Positions 44,552-52,156 of a stretch of DNA of 64,000 nucleotides are shown here, piece after piece. The notes below the pieces were generated by a model. The model was not told the DNA's origin. It saw only the letters and a program-made list of their open reading frames with translations, and did not search any database. The stretch is from NCBI RefSeq assembly GCF_015223105.1, contig NZ_JADFTZ010000001.1, positions 124,001 to 188,000 of the forward strand. Reading direction: 5' to 3'. Position numbers and translations under genes: made by a program. The stretch comes from Flavobacterium proteolyticum. GTDB lineage: Bacteria > Bacteroidota > Bacteroidia > Flavobacteriales > Flavobacteriaceae. Each line of letters begins with the position of its first letter. Position 1 is the stretch's first letter.

Positions 44552-46471
44552 TTATTTATTTAGTGAAATTGTAATTTGAGTTCCTTTTGTAAGTTCGGAT
44601 TTGATTTTAAAAACGCCACCAATTTCTTCTATACGCTTTTGCATGTTTACAATACCATTTCCTAAATCGATTGTGTCTAAATCGAAACCTTTTCCGTTGT
44701 CTGAAATATCAATTACAATTCCATTTTCATTTGGTTGTACTTGAACTGAAACTCCCGTTGCATCAGCATATTTAATGGCATTATTAACCGCTTCTTGAAT
44801 GGTTCGATACAAATTAACTCCTTCTAAAGAGGAAAACTTGCTATTTTTCAAACTTTCATCAACTGAAAATTTAAATGTTGTATTTTCCTTTACCGATTGC
44901 GCTTTTTCGATGAAATTATAAATTCTAGAACTTAAATCATCAAACGTAAATTCGTTAGCATTCATGGCCCAAATGGTATCGCGAAGTTCTACAATCGTAG
45001 TTTTTGTAAAATCGCTAATCTTGGTCAAATGATTTTTTATAGACGTTTCCATCGTTGGAAATCCGAATTTTAAATTCTCAACCGAAGAAATAATGAATGT
45101 CAATTGCGCTCCAATATTATCATGTAAATCTCTTGAAATCGCCAATCGTTGTTCGTGTAATTTATTTTGATTTTCGATTTGGGCAATAGCCGATTGCAAT
45201 TCAAATTCTTGCTTTTGTTGCATATTTTTCAAACGTTGTTGACGGTAAATTAAAAATCCAACAATTGCAATGAAAAAAGCTAACAAGGAAAGAATAATAA
45301 TCGTTGTAGTTTTCTTTTTCGCTTCGGCTTCTTTTTGTAACAGTTGCTTTTCTTTTTTGGCCGTTTGGTATTTAGTTTCTAATTCTGCTGTTTCTTCTAA
45401 GACAGATGATTTCAATTTATCATCTTTCAAATTGGTGTATTGATTGAAATAAAAAGCACTACTATCTTTCATTTCTTGATACATACAAACCAAAGTCAAC
45501 TTCTTGTAGGTTTCTAATAAATATCGGTCAGACTCATATTCTTTGTGAATCTTTTTAACTTGCAATAATAGTTCGTATGCTTCGCTATACTTTTTTTGTT
45601 TGATAAAATCTTCCGATTTTGATAACATTACATTCGTTTGCTCAATTTCAGAATTTAATTCTTTTAAAAGTTTCTCTGAAATTTGGTAATACTTTTTCGC
45701 GTTTTCCGAATTTCCTTTTGCCGAGTGCACTGCGCCAATACGCTGATTTAAAGTTGAAATTCCGAGATTATCTTTGCACGATTTGCAATTTTCAAGACTT
45801 GTTTTGTATGAATTCAAGGCTTTTAAAGTATCTTTTTTATCCAAATACACATCGCCTAATGAAAGATAGGTATGACACAAACCTTGCTTCATGTCGTTTT
45901 TCTTTAAAAAATCGGTTGATTCTTCTAAATATTTAATGGCTTTTGGAAAGTTCTTCATTTCGAAGAAAATCAAACCTAGATTCCCTTTAGTCAAACTTAC
46001 AATCGTATCGTTTTTACCATCAAAATATTGAATTGCTTCTATAAAATATTTTGTCGCAGGTACATAATCTTGCTTGCTTGCCAATACATTTCCGATATTG
46101 ATTTTTGCTTTAGCAACGCCCTCAAAATCTTTATTAGCAGTTCTAATTTGAATGGCTTTTTGATAACTTTCTTCCGATTTTTTGAAGTTTTCTTTGCGTA
46201 AATAAACACCACCTAAGTTAGAATAACTTTGAGAAATGAGTTGGTGCTTTTTTGTTTTTTGAGCAAACAACAACGCTTTTTCCCCATAAACTAATGCAGA
46301 ATCAAGCGAAACATCGATATAATCCCAAGTTAAATCCGAACATATTTGAGTAGTTCTTTCTAAATTAGGTTTTGATTTTAATTCTTTCTTTAACGTTGTA
46401 ATATGTTGTTGCAAATCTTGTGCAAAACCAAAACAACTCATTAAAACCAATAAAAAAGCATATTTTTTCAT
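44552..46471 (-). CDS. TPR-containing sensor histidine kinase (second copy)
   Basis: 639 residues. A signal peptide (MKKYAFLLVLMSCFGFAQ; either FAQ cleavage or an LMSC lipobox) leads to a periplasmic TPR array (about 40-370: GGVYLRKENFKKSEESYQKA, LGDVYLDKKDTLKALNSY). A membrane helix lies at about 388-408 (IIILSLLAFFIAIVGFLIY). The cytosolic kinase has H450 (ISRDLHDNIGAQL), NNAIKYADA, DNGKGFDLD and GNGIVNMQKR. Same architecture as the kinase at 36004, so the two systems arose by duplication. The input signal is unknown; TPR sensors of this type may detect proteins or peptides in the periplasm (inference). Confidence 0.93.
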   Translation of the reverse strand: MKKYAFLLVLMSCFGFAQDLQQHITTLKKELKSKPNLERTTQICSDLTWDYIDVSLDSALVYGEKALLFAQKTKKHQLISQSYSNLGGVYLRKENFKKSEESYQKAIQIRTANKDFEGVAKAKINIGNVLASKQDYVPATKYFIEAIQYFDGKNDTIVSLTKGNLGLIFFEMKNFPKAIKYLEESTDFLKKNDMKQGLCHTYLSLGDVYLDKKDTLKALNSYKTSLENCKSCKDNLGISTLNQRIGAVHSAKGNSENAKKYYQISEKLLKELNSEIEQTNVMLSKSEDFIKQKKYSEAYELLLQVKKIHKEYESDRYLLETYKKLTLVCMYQEMKDSSAFYFNQYTNLKDDKLKSSVLEETAELETKYQTAKKEKQLLQKEAEAKKKTTTIIILSLLAFFIAIVGFLIYRQQRLKNMQQKQEFELQSAIAQIENQNKLHEQRLAISRDLHDNIGAQLTFIISSVENLKFGFPTMETSIKNHLTKISDFTKTTIVELRDTIWAMNANEFTFDDLSSRIYNFIEKAQSVKENTTFKFSVDESLKNSKFSSLEGVNLYRTIQEAVNNAIKYADATGVSVQVQPNENGIVIDISDNGKGFDLDTIDLGNGIVNMQKRIEEIGGVFKIKSELTKGTQITISLNK

Positions 46472-46509
46472 TTAAATATTAGGTTCTATTGTTATCTAAA
46501 AGTACTAAA

Positions 46510-46782
46510 TTATTTCTTAGAAAGTAACTCAAATATTCTTTTTTGAAGCACAAAAATTTCTTCGCTTAATTTATTTATATCTGATTTATAATTGGATTGA
46601 AAATCAGTTGAAATCGATGCTTTATGATTCAATATTTCTTGCTTACTTGACAAACTATTAAATACCTCTTTTAATTGCTTCATCTTATGATAATGCATTT
46701 GCTTAATTCGTTTGTTAGCAATTATTAAAATTATCGCTAAGAGCAATAATAAGCACAAAACCACTACTATTATTTTATCCAT
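46510..46782 (-). CDS. small membrane-anchored coiled-coil protein heading the second two-component operon
   Basis: 90 residues from ATG 46782; the ATG at 46794 would leave almost no leader after the predicted transcription start near 46800. One N-terminal membrane helix (IIVVVLCLLLLLAIILIIA) and a cytosolic basic, coiled-coil-like tail (KRIKQMHYHKMKQLKEVF, INKLSEEIFVLQKRIFELL). No family recognised. Followed after 38 bp by the kinase. It is the positional equivalent of the 56-aa protein at 37865-38035, though that one lacks a membrane segment. An accessory role in signalling is possible but unproven. Confidence 0.75.
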   Translation of the reverse strand: MDKIIVVVLCLLLLLAIILIIANKRIKQMHYHKMKQLKEVFNSLSSKQEILNHKASISTDFQSNYKSDINKLSEEIFVLQKRIFELLSKK

Positions 46783-46825
46783 AAAAAAAGTCATTAAATC
46801 AATTACAAATTTGACTTAATGACTT
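46782..46825 (-). terminator. terminator of the OmpA/DUF4230 operon, abutting the next ATG
   Basis: AAGTCATTAA at 46788-46797 pairs with TTAATGACTT at 46816-46825 across an 18-nt loop. On the minus strand a run of T's follows and ends at the ATG of the next gene (46782). The loop also holds the -7 box of dyad promoter 4. Confidence 0.7.
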
Positions 46826-46853
46826 GGTTTTTTCAATACGAATAAATGCGTAT
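46806..46853 (-). promoter_or_regulatory. dyad-type promoter 4: operator 46836-46853 and -7 box 46806-46813
   Basis: Perfect ATACG-AATAAATG-CGTAT dyad. On the minus strand CGTATTG gives a -33 TTG, then 20 bp, then CAAATTTG (7 of 8 to TAnnTTTG). Dyad-to-box gap 22 bp. The arrangement is the same as at promoter 2, the other two-component operon. The start codon at 46782 is 24 bp after the box. Confidence 0.65.
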
Positions 46854-47540
46854 TTAATTGATTATTTTGAGTTCTAAATCTTTATCGTTTTTTACGACAT
46901 TTCCTTTGTATGATAATGTCCAGCCTAAAGAATTTGTTACAATCAACATTTTAGAAAGCTCGCTCAATAATCTATTTTGAGCATTTGTTTTTAAGGTAGA
47001 TTTCTCGATTTTTTTCAACAAATTGGCTCTAGCAATTTTATTTATCTTATTATAATCGTCACCTGTAAACTCATTAAAAGTTGAGGATTCGGTGTCATAA
47101 TATTTAAAATCAGGACTGATCTTTATTTCTTCCTTTGGGATATTAGTAATGGTTAAAACTTTGTTTTTTGCATCAATATCATACGTTACTTTGCTCAAGT
47201 CAAAACCAACAGTAACATCGGCATTAATTACCACCAATGCTTTTTTATCAAACGACAAACCTGGAATGTAGGTTTCTTTTTTGTCTTTGTACGTTAAAAC
47301 TTCTGCAAAATGTCCTTCGGTTACTACTAATTTTCCAACATTTTTAATTTGAACTTGAATTAAATTGGTATCATATTCAATAGTTGTGGTATTTGCCTTT
47401 TTAGTAAAAAACTGATACGCCAAAAACCCAACAATCAAAAAAATCAACAAATAAATTAACTTTCCCGAACGCCCAATCGCTTGCACTAATGGAATAAGCA
47501 TATTTTTTATTGCGGTTTCGGTAGAACTTGTTCGTGCCAT
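46854..47540 (-). CDS. DUF4230 family membrane protein
   Basis: 228 residues with an N-terminal membrane helix at about 28-46 (LIYLLIFLIVGFLAYQF) and a larger extracytoplasmic domain (IQVQIKNVGKLVVTEGHF, VVINADVTVGFDLSKV, NKVLTITNIPKEEI, SLGWTLSYKG) typical of DUF4230, a family of unknown function. It lies 38 bp after the OmpA-like gene with no promoter visible between, so they are probably co-transcribed from dyad promoter 5. The stop codon is directly followed by dyad 4. Confidence 0.85.
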   Translation of the reverse strand: MARTSSTETAIKNMLIPLVQAIGRSGKLIYLLIFLIVGFLAYQFFTKKANTTTIEYDTNLIQVQIKNVGKLVVTEGHFAEVLTYKDKKETYIPGLSFDKKALVVINADVTVGFDLSKVTYDIDAKNKVLTITNIPKEEIKISPDFKYYDTESSTFNEFTGDDYNKINKIARANLLKKIEKSTLKTNAQNRLLSELSKMLIVTNSLGWTLSYKGNVVKNDKDLELKIIN

Positions 47541-47578
47541 GATTTAAATTTTACACGAAGATAGAAAAGTTACTTGAA

Positions 47579-49657
47579 TTATTTTTCTAAAATAACAAAC
47601 TCTACTCTACGGTTCAATTGTTTGCCTTCATCGGTATCATTTGTTGCAATGAATTTTGTTTCTCCGTATCCTTTTGCAGACAATCTGTCTTTTGCAATTC
47701 CTTTTCCTAACAAGTAATTCATAACAGCATTAGCTCGATTATTTGATAATGTTAAGTTATCTGCATCCGCTCCAACAGCGTCGGTATGACCCGAAATTTC
47801 AATCTTCATTTTGGAGTTTGATTTTAAAACCTGAAGTAATTTATCTAACTCACCATATGATTCTGCTAACAATTCGTATTTTCCTGAAGCAAAGAAGATA
47901 TTGTTTAATCGAATGATTTCTCCTTTTTCAATTGGATTCAAATATAAATCTACTTCAATTTCTTTGTATTCCTTTAAATCTGACAAATCCACATTTTGGG
48001 TAACGGCGTAATATCCTTCTTTCTCCGCCATAAAACTGTACTTTTCGCCATAAGGTAATACGATAGAATAACTTCCGGTTGATGGATCTGAAATAGCGGT
48101 TCCTAATTCTTTATTGGTTTTAAGTGCGTTGTAAACAATTGGAGCACTCATTACTTTTTTCGTTTTGCTATCGTACACTTTTCCTTTAACTAAAGCAACA
48201 GGATCTTGTTTTACGGTATTATCAATTTCCCAAATATCTTGTTCTCTACCTACATAAGCCTTATCCCCTTTTGCTGAAAGAAAAATACTTAATTCATACC
48301 CTGGAGAATTGATGATATTTCCTAAATTTTCAGGTTTTGACCAATTTGTCCAAGAATCATCAAGTCGTTTACTTACAAACAAATCGTAATATCCGTATCC
48401 AGGATGTCCTTTACTTGCAAAATAAAGGGTTTTTCCATCAGCAGCTAAAAACGGATTGGTTTCATCTTCGAACGAATTTACAACATTCCCTAAATTTTTT
48501 GGTTTTGAAAATGTACCATCTTCTTTTACGTAACTCACAAAAATATCTTTTAAACCATGTCCTTCTGGACGTTCCACAGACATAAGTAAATGTTTGTTGT
48601 CGCTTGAAAGAAAATACCCCACATAATCATTTTTATTAACATAATCTTCTATAATCACATCTTTTGGAATTTCCCATCCTCGCAATCCTTTTTGAGCAAT
48701 TGAAACCCCTGCTCCATTTGGAGAAACTCCATCAGATGCATATTTATTACCTAAAAGAAGCGTATTGTTGTCTGGAGATGAAGAAATTACAAAATTGTAA
48801 TCTTTATTATTTAATGGTCTTCCAATGTTTTTTGCTTGTTCCCATTTTCCATTTCTATCTTTAACCGAATACCAAATATCGTCTTTATCGGTTTCAACGT
48901 TAGCTGGGTTGCTTTTTCTATCAAAATACAAGATGTTTCCATCTGCAGAAATTACCGGATTTGTTTCTTCAATCGTAGGACTTGAAACTGTTTCTGGTAA
49001 TTTTAGCATTTTTAAATTCGAATTAAATTCTTTCACCACATTAATTGAAGATGGATATTCAATTACCTTAAAATCTTCAGCTAAAAGCGTAACCCCTGCA
49101 TCTACAATAAATCCGAATCTACCTCCGTAATAAGAATTGTTTCCTGTTTGAAAAACTAGTTCATCATTTATAAATACTTTGTAAATATTCGCTCTTTTTT
49201 CAACTTTTACTTTGTTCTTCTTGTCTTTACCATTTACTTGTTTTGAAGGCTCCCATTTTTTATCATAATGGAAATCACTCGCATAATAATGATAAATTTG
49301 AAGTTGTTTATTGGCTGATAACTGCACAACTCGGTAATCTGAATTATCGCTATACATTCCCCAAACTAATCCATACGTAGCATACTCGTTTGGAGTTTTA
49401 TCCAAAATTAAAGTGGCTTCAACATCAAAATCAGTAGCGGTACCATCATCAACAATTGCTTTCCAAACCCATTTTGAGTTTTTTTCATGATTGTTCTCCA
49501 ATGTTAATTTACCTTTATTAACTGACGTTACAAAACCATCAGAATTTGATGACCAAGTGTTTTTATCATCATCAAAAGTATCATTGAATTTTACATTCTG
49601 TGCCAATCCAAAAGTGGAAACAAAGAAAAAAGTTAAAAGGGTAAAAGTAAATCGCAT
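47579..49657 (-). CDS. OmpA-family protein with PD40 beta-propeller repeats
   Basis: 692 residues with a signal peptide ending GLAQ. Order: an LamG-like beta-sandwich (about 25-205, YATYGLVWGMYSD); WD40-like/PD40 repeats (about 225-480: NPVISADGNILYFDRKS, NPFLAADGKTLYFASKG, DLFVSKRLDDSW); a carboxypeptidase-regulatory-like domain (about 490-570, VALVKGKVYDSKTKK); and an OmpA domain (about 575-692: IFFASGKYELLAESYGELD, ISGHTDAVGADADNLTLS, GKQLNRRVEFVI) that binds peptidoglycan. It links the outer membrane to the cell wall. First gene of a two-gene operon with the perfect -7 box TATATTTG and a dyad upstream. Confidence 0.92.
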   Translation of the reverse strand: MRFTFTLLTFFFVSTFGLAQNVKFNDTFDDDKNTWSSNSDGFVTSVNKGKLTLENNHEKNSKWVWKAIVDDGTATDFDVEATLILDKTPNEYATYGLVWGMYSDNSDYRVVQLSANKQLQIYHYYASDFHYDKKWEPSKQVNGKDKKNKVKVEKRANIYKVFINDELVFQTGNNSYYGGRFGFIVDAGVTLLAEDFKVIEYPSSINVVKEFNSNLKMLKLPETVSSPTIEETNPVISADGNILYFDRKSNPANVETDKDDIWYSVKDRNGKWEQAKNIGRPLNNKDYNFVISSSPDNNTLLLGNKYASDGVSPNGAGVSIAQKGLRGWEIPKDVIIEDYVNKNDYVGYFLSSDNKHLLMSVERPEGHGLKDIFVSYVKEDGTFSKPKNLGNVVNSFEDETNPFLAADGKTLYFASKGHPGYGYYDLFVSKRLDDSWTNWSKPENLGNIINSPGYELSIFLSAKGDKAYVGREQDIWEIDNTVKQDPVALVKGKVYDSKTKKVMSAPIVYNALKTNKELGTAISDPSTGSYSIVLPYGEKYSFMAEKEGYYAVTQNVDLSDLKEYKEIEVDLYLNPIEKGEIIRLNNIFFASGKYELLAESYGELDKLLQVLKSNSKMKIEISGHTDAVGADADNLTLSNNRANAVMNYLLGKGIAKDRLSAKGYGETKFIATNDTDEGKQLNRRVEFVILEK

Positions 49658-49687
49658 AATTGTAAAGATTTGATTGTATTAACTTTA

Positions 49688-49734
49688 CAAATATAATTTT
49701 TTAGAATTAAGCTAGCATACGTAATATGCCGTAT
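49688..49734 (-). promoter_or_regulatory. dyad-type promoter 5: operator 49717-49734 and -7 box 49688-49695
   Basis: Perfect ATACG-TAATATGC-CGTAT dyad. On the minus strand, after a 21-bp gap, TATATTTG is a full match to TAnnTTTG. The gene starts at 49657, giving a leader of about 25 nt. The dyad sits 2 bp past the stop codon of the gene 49736-50905, but no T-run follows it, so it is not a usual terminator. Confidence 0.65.
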
Positions 49735-49735
49735 T

Positions 49736-50905
49736 TTATTTAAAAGGATGACGTTGTTGCCAATGCAATTCTGGCTCTAGTTTTTTAAAGATTTTACCAA
49801 TAAATCGATTGATTAATTTATTGTTATGGTAGATGAAACCCGACATTTGAACAGGTGTTGCTCCGATAGAACTTTTAATTTCCAAAGCCGTTCTTCCGAA
49901 AATTATGCGTTTAAAGCCGTTTTCAATTCCATATTCGGTCATGTTGTACAACATATTTAAATATAACATGTTTTCTTTTTGAATGTGGTCGTTATACCCT
50001 AAGAAATAGGTTTCAAGTGTTTCATCATTTAGGAGTAACGTATGAAATCCGACTAATTCTTCATTTAAAAAATAACCAAAAATCTGGAATCGATTACCAC
50101 ATTGACCTTTTAATGTTGAAAAATGGTTTTTGGATAAGAAAAACGTATTAAAAGGTGCATTTTTAGCAACATAGTGATACAACTCATATATCTTCTCTTC
50201 ATTTTGAAGCACTTCTTCGTAGGAAAGATTTTTTACTTGAATACCATCGATTTTTTTTCGAGCTCTTTTAAATTGATCGCGGTATTTTTTGGATAGTGCA
50301 GCTACATAATCGTCTAAGGATTTCCAATTTTCATCCAAATAGAAAATCATATTCGGTTGCGTATTGAATTCGTACATATTTGAAAAACGATACTTTTTCA
50401 ACTCTACCGAACAATGATCATAAAAATCTTTAAACGAAACCAAGTGAATTGAAATTCCTTTTTTCTTGAAGTACAACGTTATTTCATCAGCACTTTGTAA
50501 AAGAATTTCACTTATATGATTGAAATCGATTTCCTTAGAAAAAACATAACCATTTTGCCCCGTAATCATGTTATTCCCAAGAAATAAAGTATGAGAAGCA
50601 AAATTTTTGAATATAAAATTACGAATAGCAGTTTTAAAGCATTTATCTCGTTCCCCGAAGGATTCTAACTTATTCAAGTCTAAATACTGCGCCAAAGAAA
50701 CACCTATTAATTCTGAATTTTCAAAAATTCCAATATAAAAACACTCCATATTCACTGGAGCCGATTTTTCTAAAACCGTTAAATATGGAGTTTGGAGAAA
50801 TACATTACTCTGAGCCACGATGTCCCAAAGATCAGGTAATTCTTTAACTGAATTAAATATTTTAAATGAAATTTTGTCCAATGTAAAAATAAAATCGCTC
50901 CACAA
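49736..50905 (-). CDS. GNAT-like acyltransferase of the peptidogalycan-biosynthesis/BioF2 type
   Basis: 389 residues from ATG 50905, no signal peptide, cytosolic. The fold is of the doubled GNAT kind seen in COG3146-like or FemAB-like proteins: WDIVAQSNVFLQTPYL near the start, LSKKYRDQFKRARKKI in the middle, then NEELVGFHTLLLNDE, ETYFLGYN and LYLNMLYNMTEYGIENGFKRIIFGRTA. A role in transferring an acyl or aminoacyl group is inferred. The ATG lies inside the terminator hairpin of the preceding gene (50893-50918), so a TTG start at 50881 (eight codons in) remains possible. Own promoter unclear. Confidence 0.75.
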   Translation of the reverse strand: MWSDFIFTLDKISFKIFNSVKELPDLWDIVAQSNVFLQTPYLTVLEKSAPVNMECFYIGIFENSELIGVSLAQYLDLNKLESFGERDKCFKTAIRNFIFKNFASHTLFLGNNMITGQNGYVFSKEIDFNHISEILLQSADEITLYFKKKGISIHLVSFKDFYDHCSVELKKYRFSNMYEFNTQPNMIFYLDENWKSLDDYVAALSKKYRDQFKRARKKIDGIQVKNLSYEEVLQNEEKIYELYHYVAKNAPFNTFFLSKNHFSTLKGQCGNRFQIFGYFLNEELVGFHTLLLNDETLETYFLGYNDHIQKENMLYLNMLYNMTEYGIENGFKRIIFGRTALEIKSSIGATPVQMSGFIYHNNKLINRFIGKIFKKLEPELHWQQRHPFK

Positions 50906-50918
50906 ATGTAGAGCGATT
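50887..50918 (-). terminator. terminator after the DUF1761 gene, overlapping the next gene's start
   Basis: AATCGCTC at 50893-50900 pairs with GAGCGATT at 50911-50918, with ACA/TGT extending the stem; TTTTATTTTT follows on the minus strand. The ATG of the downstream gene (50903-50905) is within the loop. Confidence 0.8.
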
Positions 50919-50946
50919 CCTATATAATTAAATGTTAAAATTTAAT

Positions 50947-51423
50947 TTATTTCCAACCACAGATAATAGCACCCATCAATGTCATTACCACAATCCAATA
51001 ACCAGAAGTTATTGCTGCATATTTGAATGATTTTTGCTCAAATAAGCAATTAGTAGCAATTGTAGGAACTACAATGAATAAAGATGCAAAAAAACCATGC
51101 AATGCCCCATGACCAAAACTCCTAAACATGTGACCATGAACTTGCATGTAAGCTAAAAAAGCTTCATCTTTTTCATTTCCGCCAGCTAATTGTAAAGCAC
51201 CTATTTGATGAATTACCAAAGTTGGCATCATAAACGCCAACATAAAAGCAAAAACAAATGTTAATCCGAAGATTTTTGCCATGTTTCCTTGTTTGGCTTT
51301 TTCTTCGGTCATCCCGATTTCATTCATCCAAATCGTTCCGAAAACTTTAGGATTGTACCAAACAAATCCAACAACAAAACTTGAGAGAGCCGCCACTAAA
51401 ACAGCTAAAAAATTCATTTCCAT
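50947..51423 (-). CDS. DUF1761 family membrane protein
   Basis: 158 residues with four predicted membrane helices (LAVLVAALSSFVVGFVWY; IFGLTFVFAFMLAFMMP; ALHGFFASLFIVVPTIA; GYWIVVMTLMGAIICGW). The motif FVWYNPKVFGTIWMNE and the overall pattern match DUF1761, an uncharacterised inner-membrane family. A -7 box TATCTTTG lies at 51452-51459, about 30 bp before the start, and a strong terminator follows, so it is a single-gene unit. Function unknown. Confidence 0.88.
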   Translation of the reverse strand: MEMNFLAVLVAALSSFVVGFVWYNPKVFGTIWMNEIGMTEEKAKQGNMAKIFGLTFVFAFMLAFMMPTLVIHQIGALQLAGGNEKDEAFLAYMQVHGHMFRSFGHGALHGFFASLFIVVPTIATNCLFEQKSFKYAAITSGYWIVVMTLMGAIICGWK

Positions 51424-51451
51424 AATTGATATAGTTTTTGGGTTAGTATAT

Positions 51452-51459
51452 CAAAGATA
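51452..51459 (-). promoter_or_regulatory. -7 element TATCTTTG of the DUF1761 gene
   Basis: Perfect TAnnTTTG on the minus strand 29 bp before ATG 51423. The nearest TTG is only 12 bp upstream, so the -33 is poor. Confidence 0.5.
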
Positions 51460-51478
51460 GAAAAAATTTAACAATTGT

Positions 51479-51928
51479 TTATTCTGCTACAATTTTGCTT
51501 GCACTACGGTATAAAAACTCGTTATAAATGTGTCTTCTTGCAAAACGACTTGGAGACTCAGCATTAACCATTTTAATGTAGGTTACTTTTGGTACACTAA
51601 AATATTCGTAATTACTTCCATCTAAAAATGAAATATACAACACTCCATTATCCATATAAAAATCTTGAATATTTACAGTAGAAGTAATTCTTTGGTAAAC
51701 CTCTTTATTTTTTTCTTGTGTTTCAGGAGCAATACTAACCAAAAAATGGTATGCCTCAATAATATTTTTACTTCTTTCTTCTGCAGCTAAACGCTCCACT
51801 GGATCAGCAATAGTATCAGGATGATCTTCTTTCATACTATTTCTGTAAATGGTTTTTAATTCTTTCAACGTAGCTGTTTTAGTAACATCAAGTAACTTTC
51901 TGTACTCGGCAATTTTCTTTGGATTCAT
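51479..51928 (-). CDS. J-domain-like and KTSC domain protein
   Basis: 149 residues. The N-terminal 65 residues look like a degenerate J-domain (YRKLLDVTKTATLKELKTIYRNSMKEDHPD); the HPD tripeptide is present in KEDHPD. The C-terminal half (about 85-149) is a KTSC domain (VLYISFLDGSNYEYFSVPKVTYIKMVNAESPSRFARRHI). KTSC has been linked to RNA or nucleic-acid binding in other proteins, so a chaperone-like or RNA-linked role is possible but unproven. Own promoter at 51949-51976 or 51980. Confidence 0.85.
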   Translation of the reverse strand: MNPKKIAEYRKLLDVTKTATLKELKTIYRNSMKEDHPDTIADPVERLAAEERSKNIIEAYHFLVSIAPETQEKNKEVYQRITSTVNIQDFYMDNGVLYISFLDGSNYEYFSVPKVTYIKMVNAESPSRFARRHIYNEFLYRSASKIVAE

Positions 51929-51948
51929 AATTTTTTAAAATAAAGGTG

Positions 51949-51980
51949 CAAAAGTAGTGTTTTATTATTTAATCAAGCAA
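51949..51980 (-). promoter_or_regulatory. promoter of the J-domain/KTSC gene
   Basis: On the minus strand TACTTTTG (51949-51956) is preceded by TTG at 17 bp (51974-51976) or 21 bp (51978-51980). The start codon at 51928 is 20 bp beyond the box. Confidence 0.65.
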
Positions 51981-52022
51981 CAAAAAAACAAACATAATCA
52001 ATTGTTAATGAATTAATTAAAT

Positions 52023-52050
52023 AAAAAAAGCCCCACATTTCTGTGAAGCT
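52023..52050 (-). terminator. terminator of the tandem tRNA operon
   Basis: On the minus strand AGCTTCACA pairs with TGTGGGGCT (central mismatches), loop of about 4 nt, then seven T's, starting right after the second tRNA. Confidence 0.8.
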
Positions 52051-52053
52051 TAG

Positions 52054-52126
52054 TAGCGGGAACAGGACTCGAACCTGTGACCTTCGGGTTATGAGCCCGA
52101 CGAGCTGCCTACTGCTCTATCCCGCG
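52054..52126 (-). tRNA. tRNA-Met (CAT), initiator type
   Basis: 73-nt cloverleaf on the minus strand: acceptor CGCGGGA/TCCCGCT, D arm GAGC...GCTC, anticodon stem TCGGG/CCCGA with loop CTCATAA (anticodon CAT), T arm ACAGG-TTCGAGT-CCTGT. The unpaired first base pair (C1 opposite T72) and three consecutive G-C pairs in the anticodon stem are hallmarks of the initiator tRNA. No CCA is encoded. Confidence 0.95.
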
Positions 52127-52156
52127 ATGTACGGTTGTAATTCAATAAATTCTTAG

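Noticed and set aside
48825-49130. 101-codon plus-strand frame antisense to the OmpA-like gene
   Set aside because: Shadow frame opposite a well-supported gene; no homologous features or promoter.
35351-49734. Dyads considered as mere terminators of the preceding genes
   Set aside because: Copies at 43700 and 49717 have no T-run after them and weak AT stems; 43700 is about 180 bp from the preceding stop; 46836 is followed by a separate strong terminator; and the fixed 21-22 bp spacing to a -7 box is not explained by termination. Only 35351 fits both roles.
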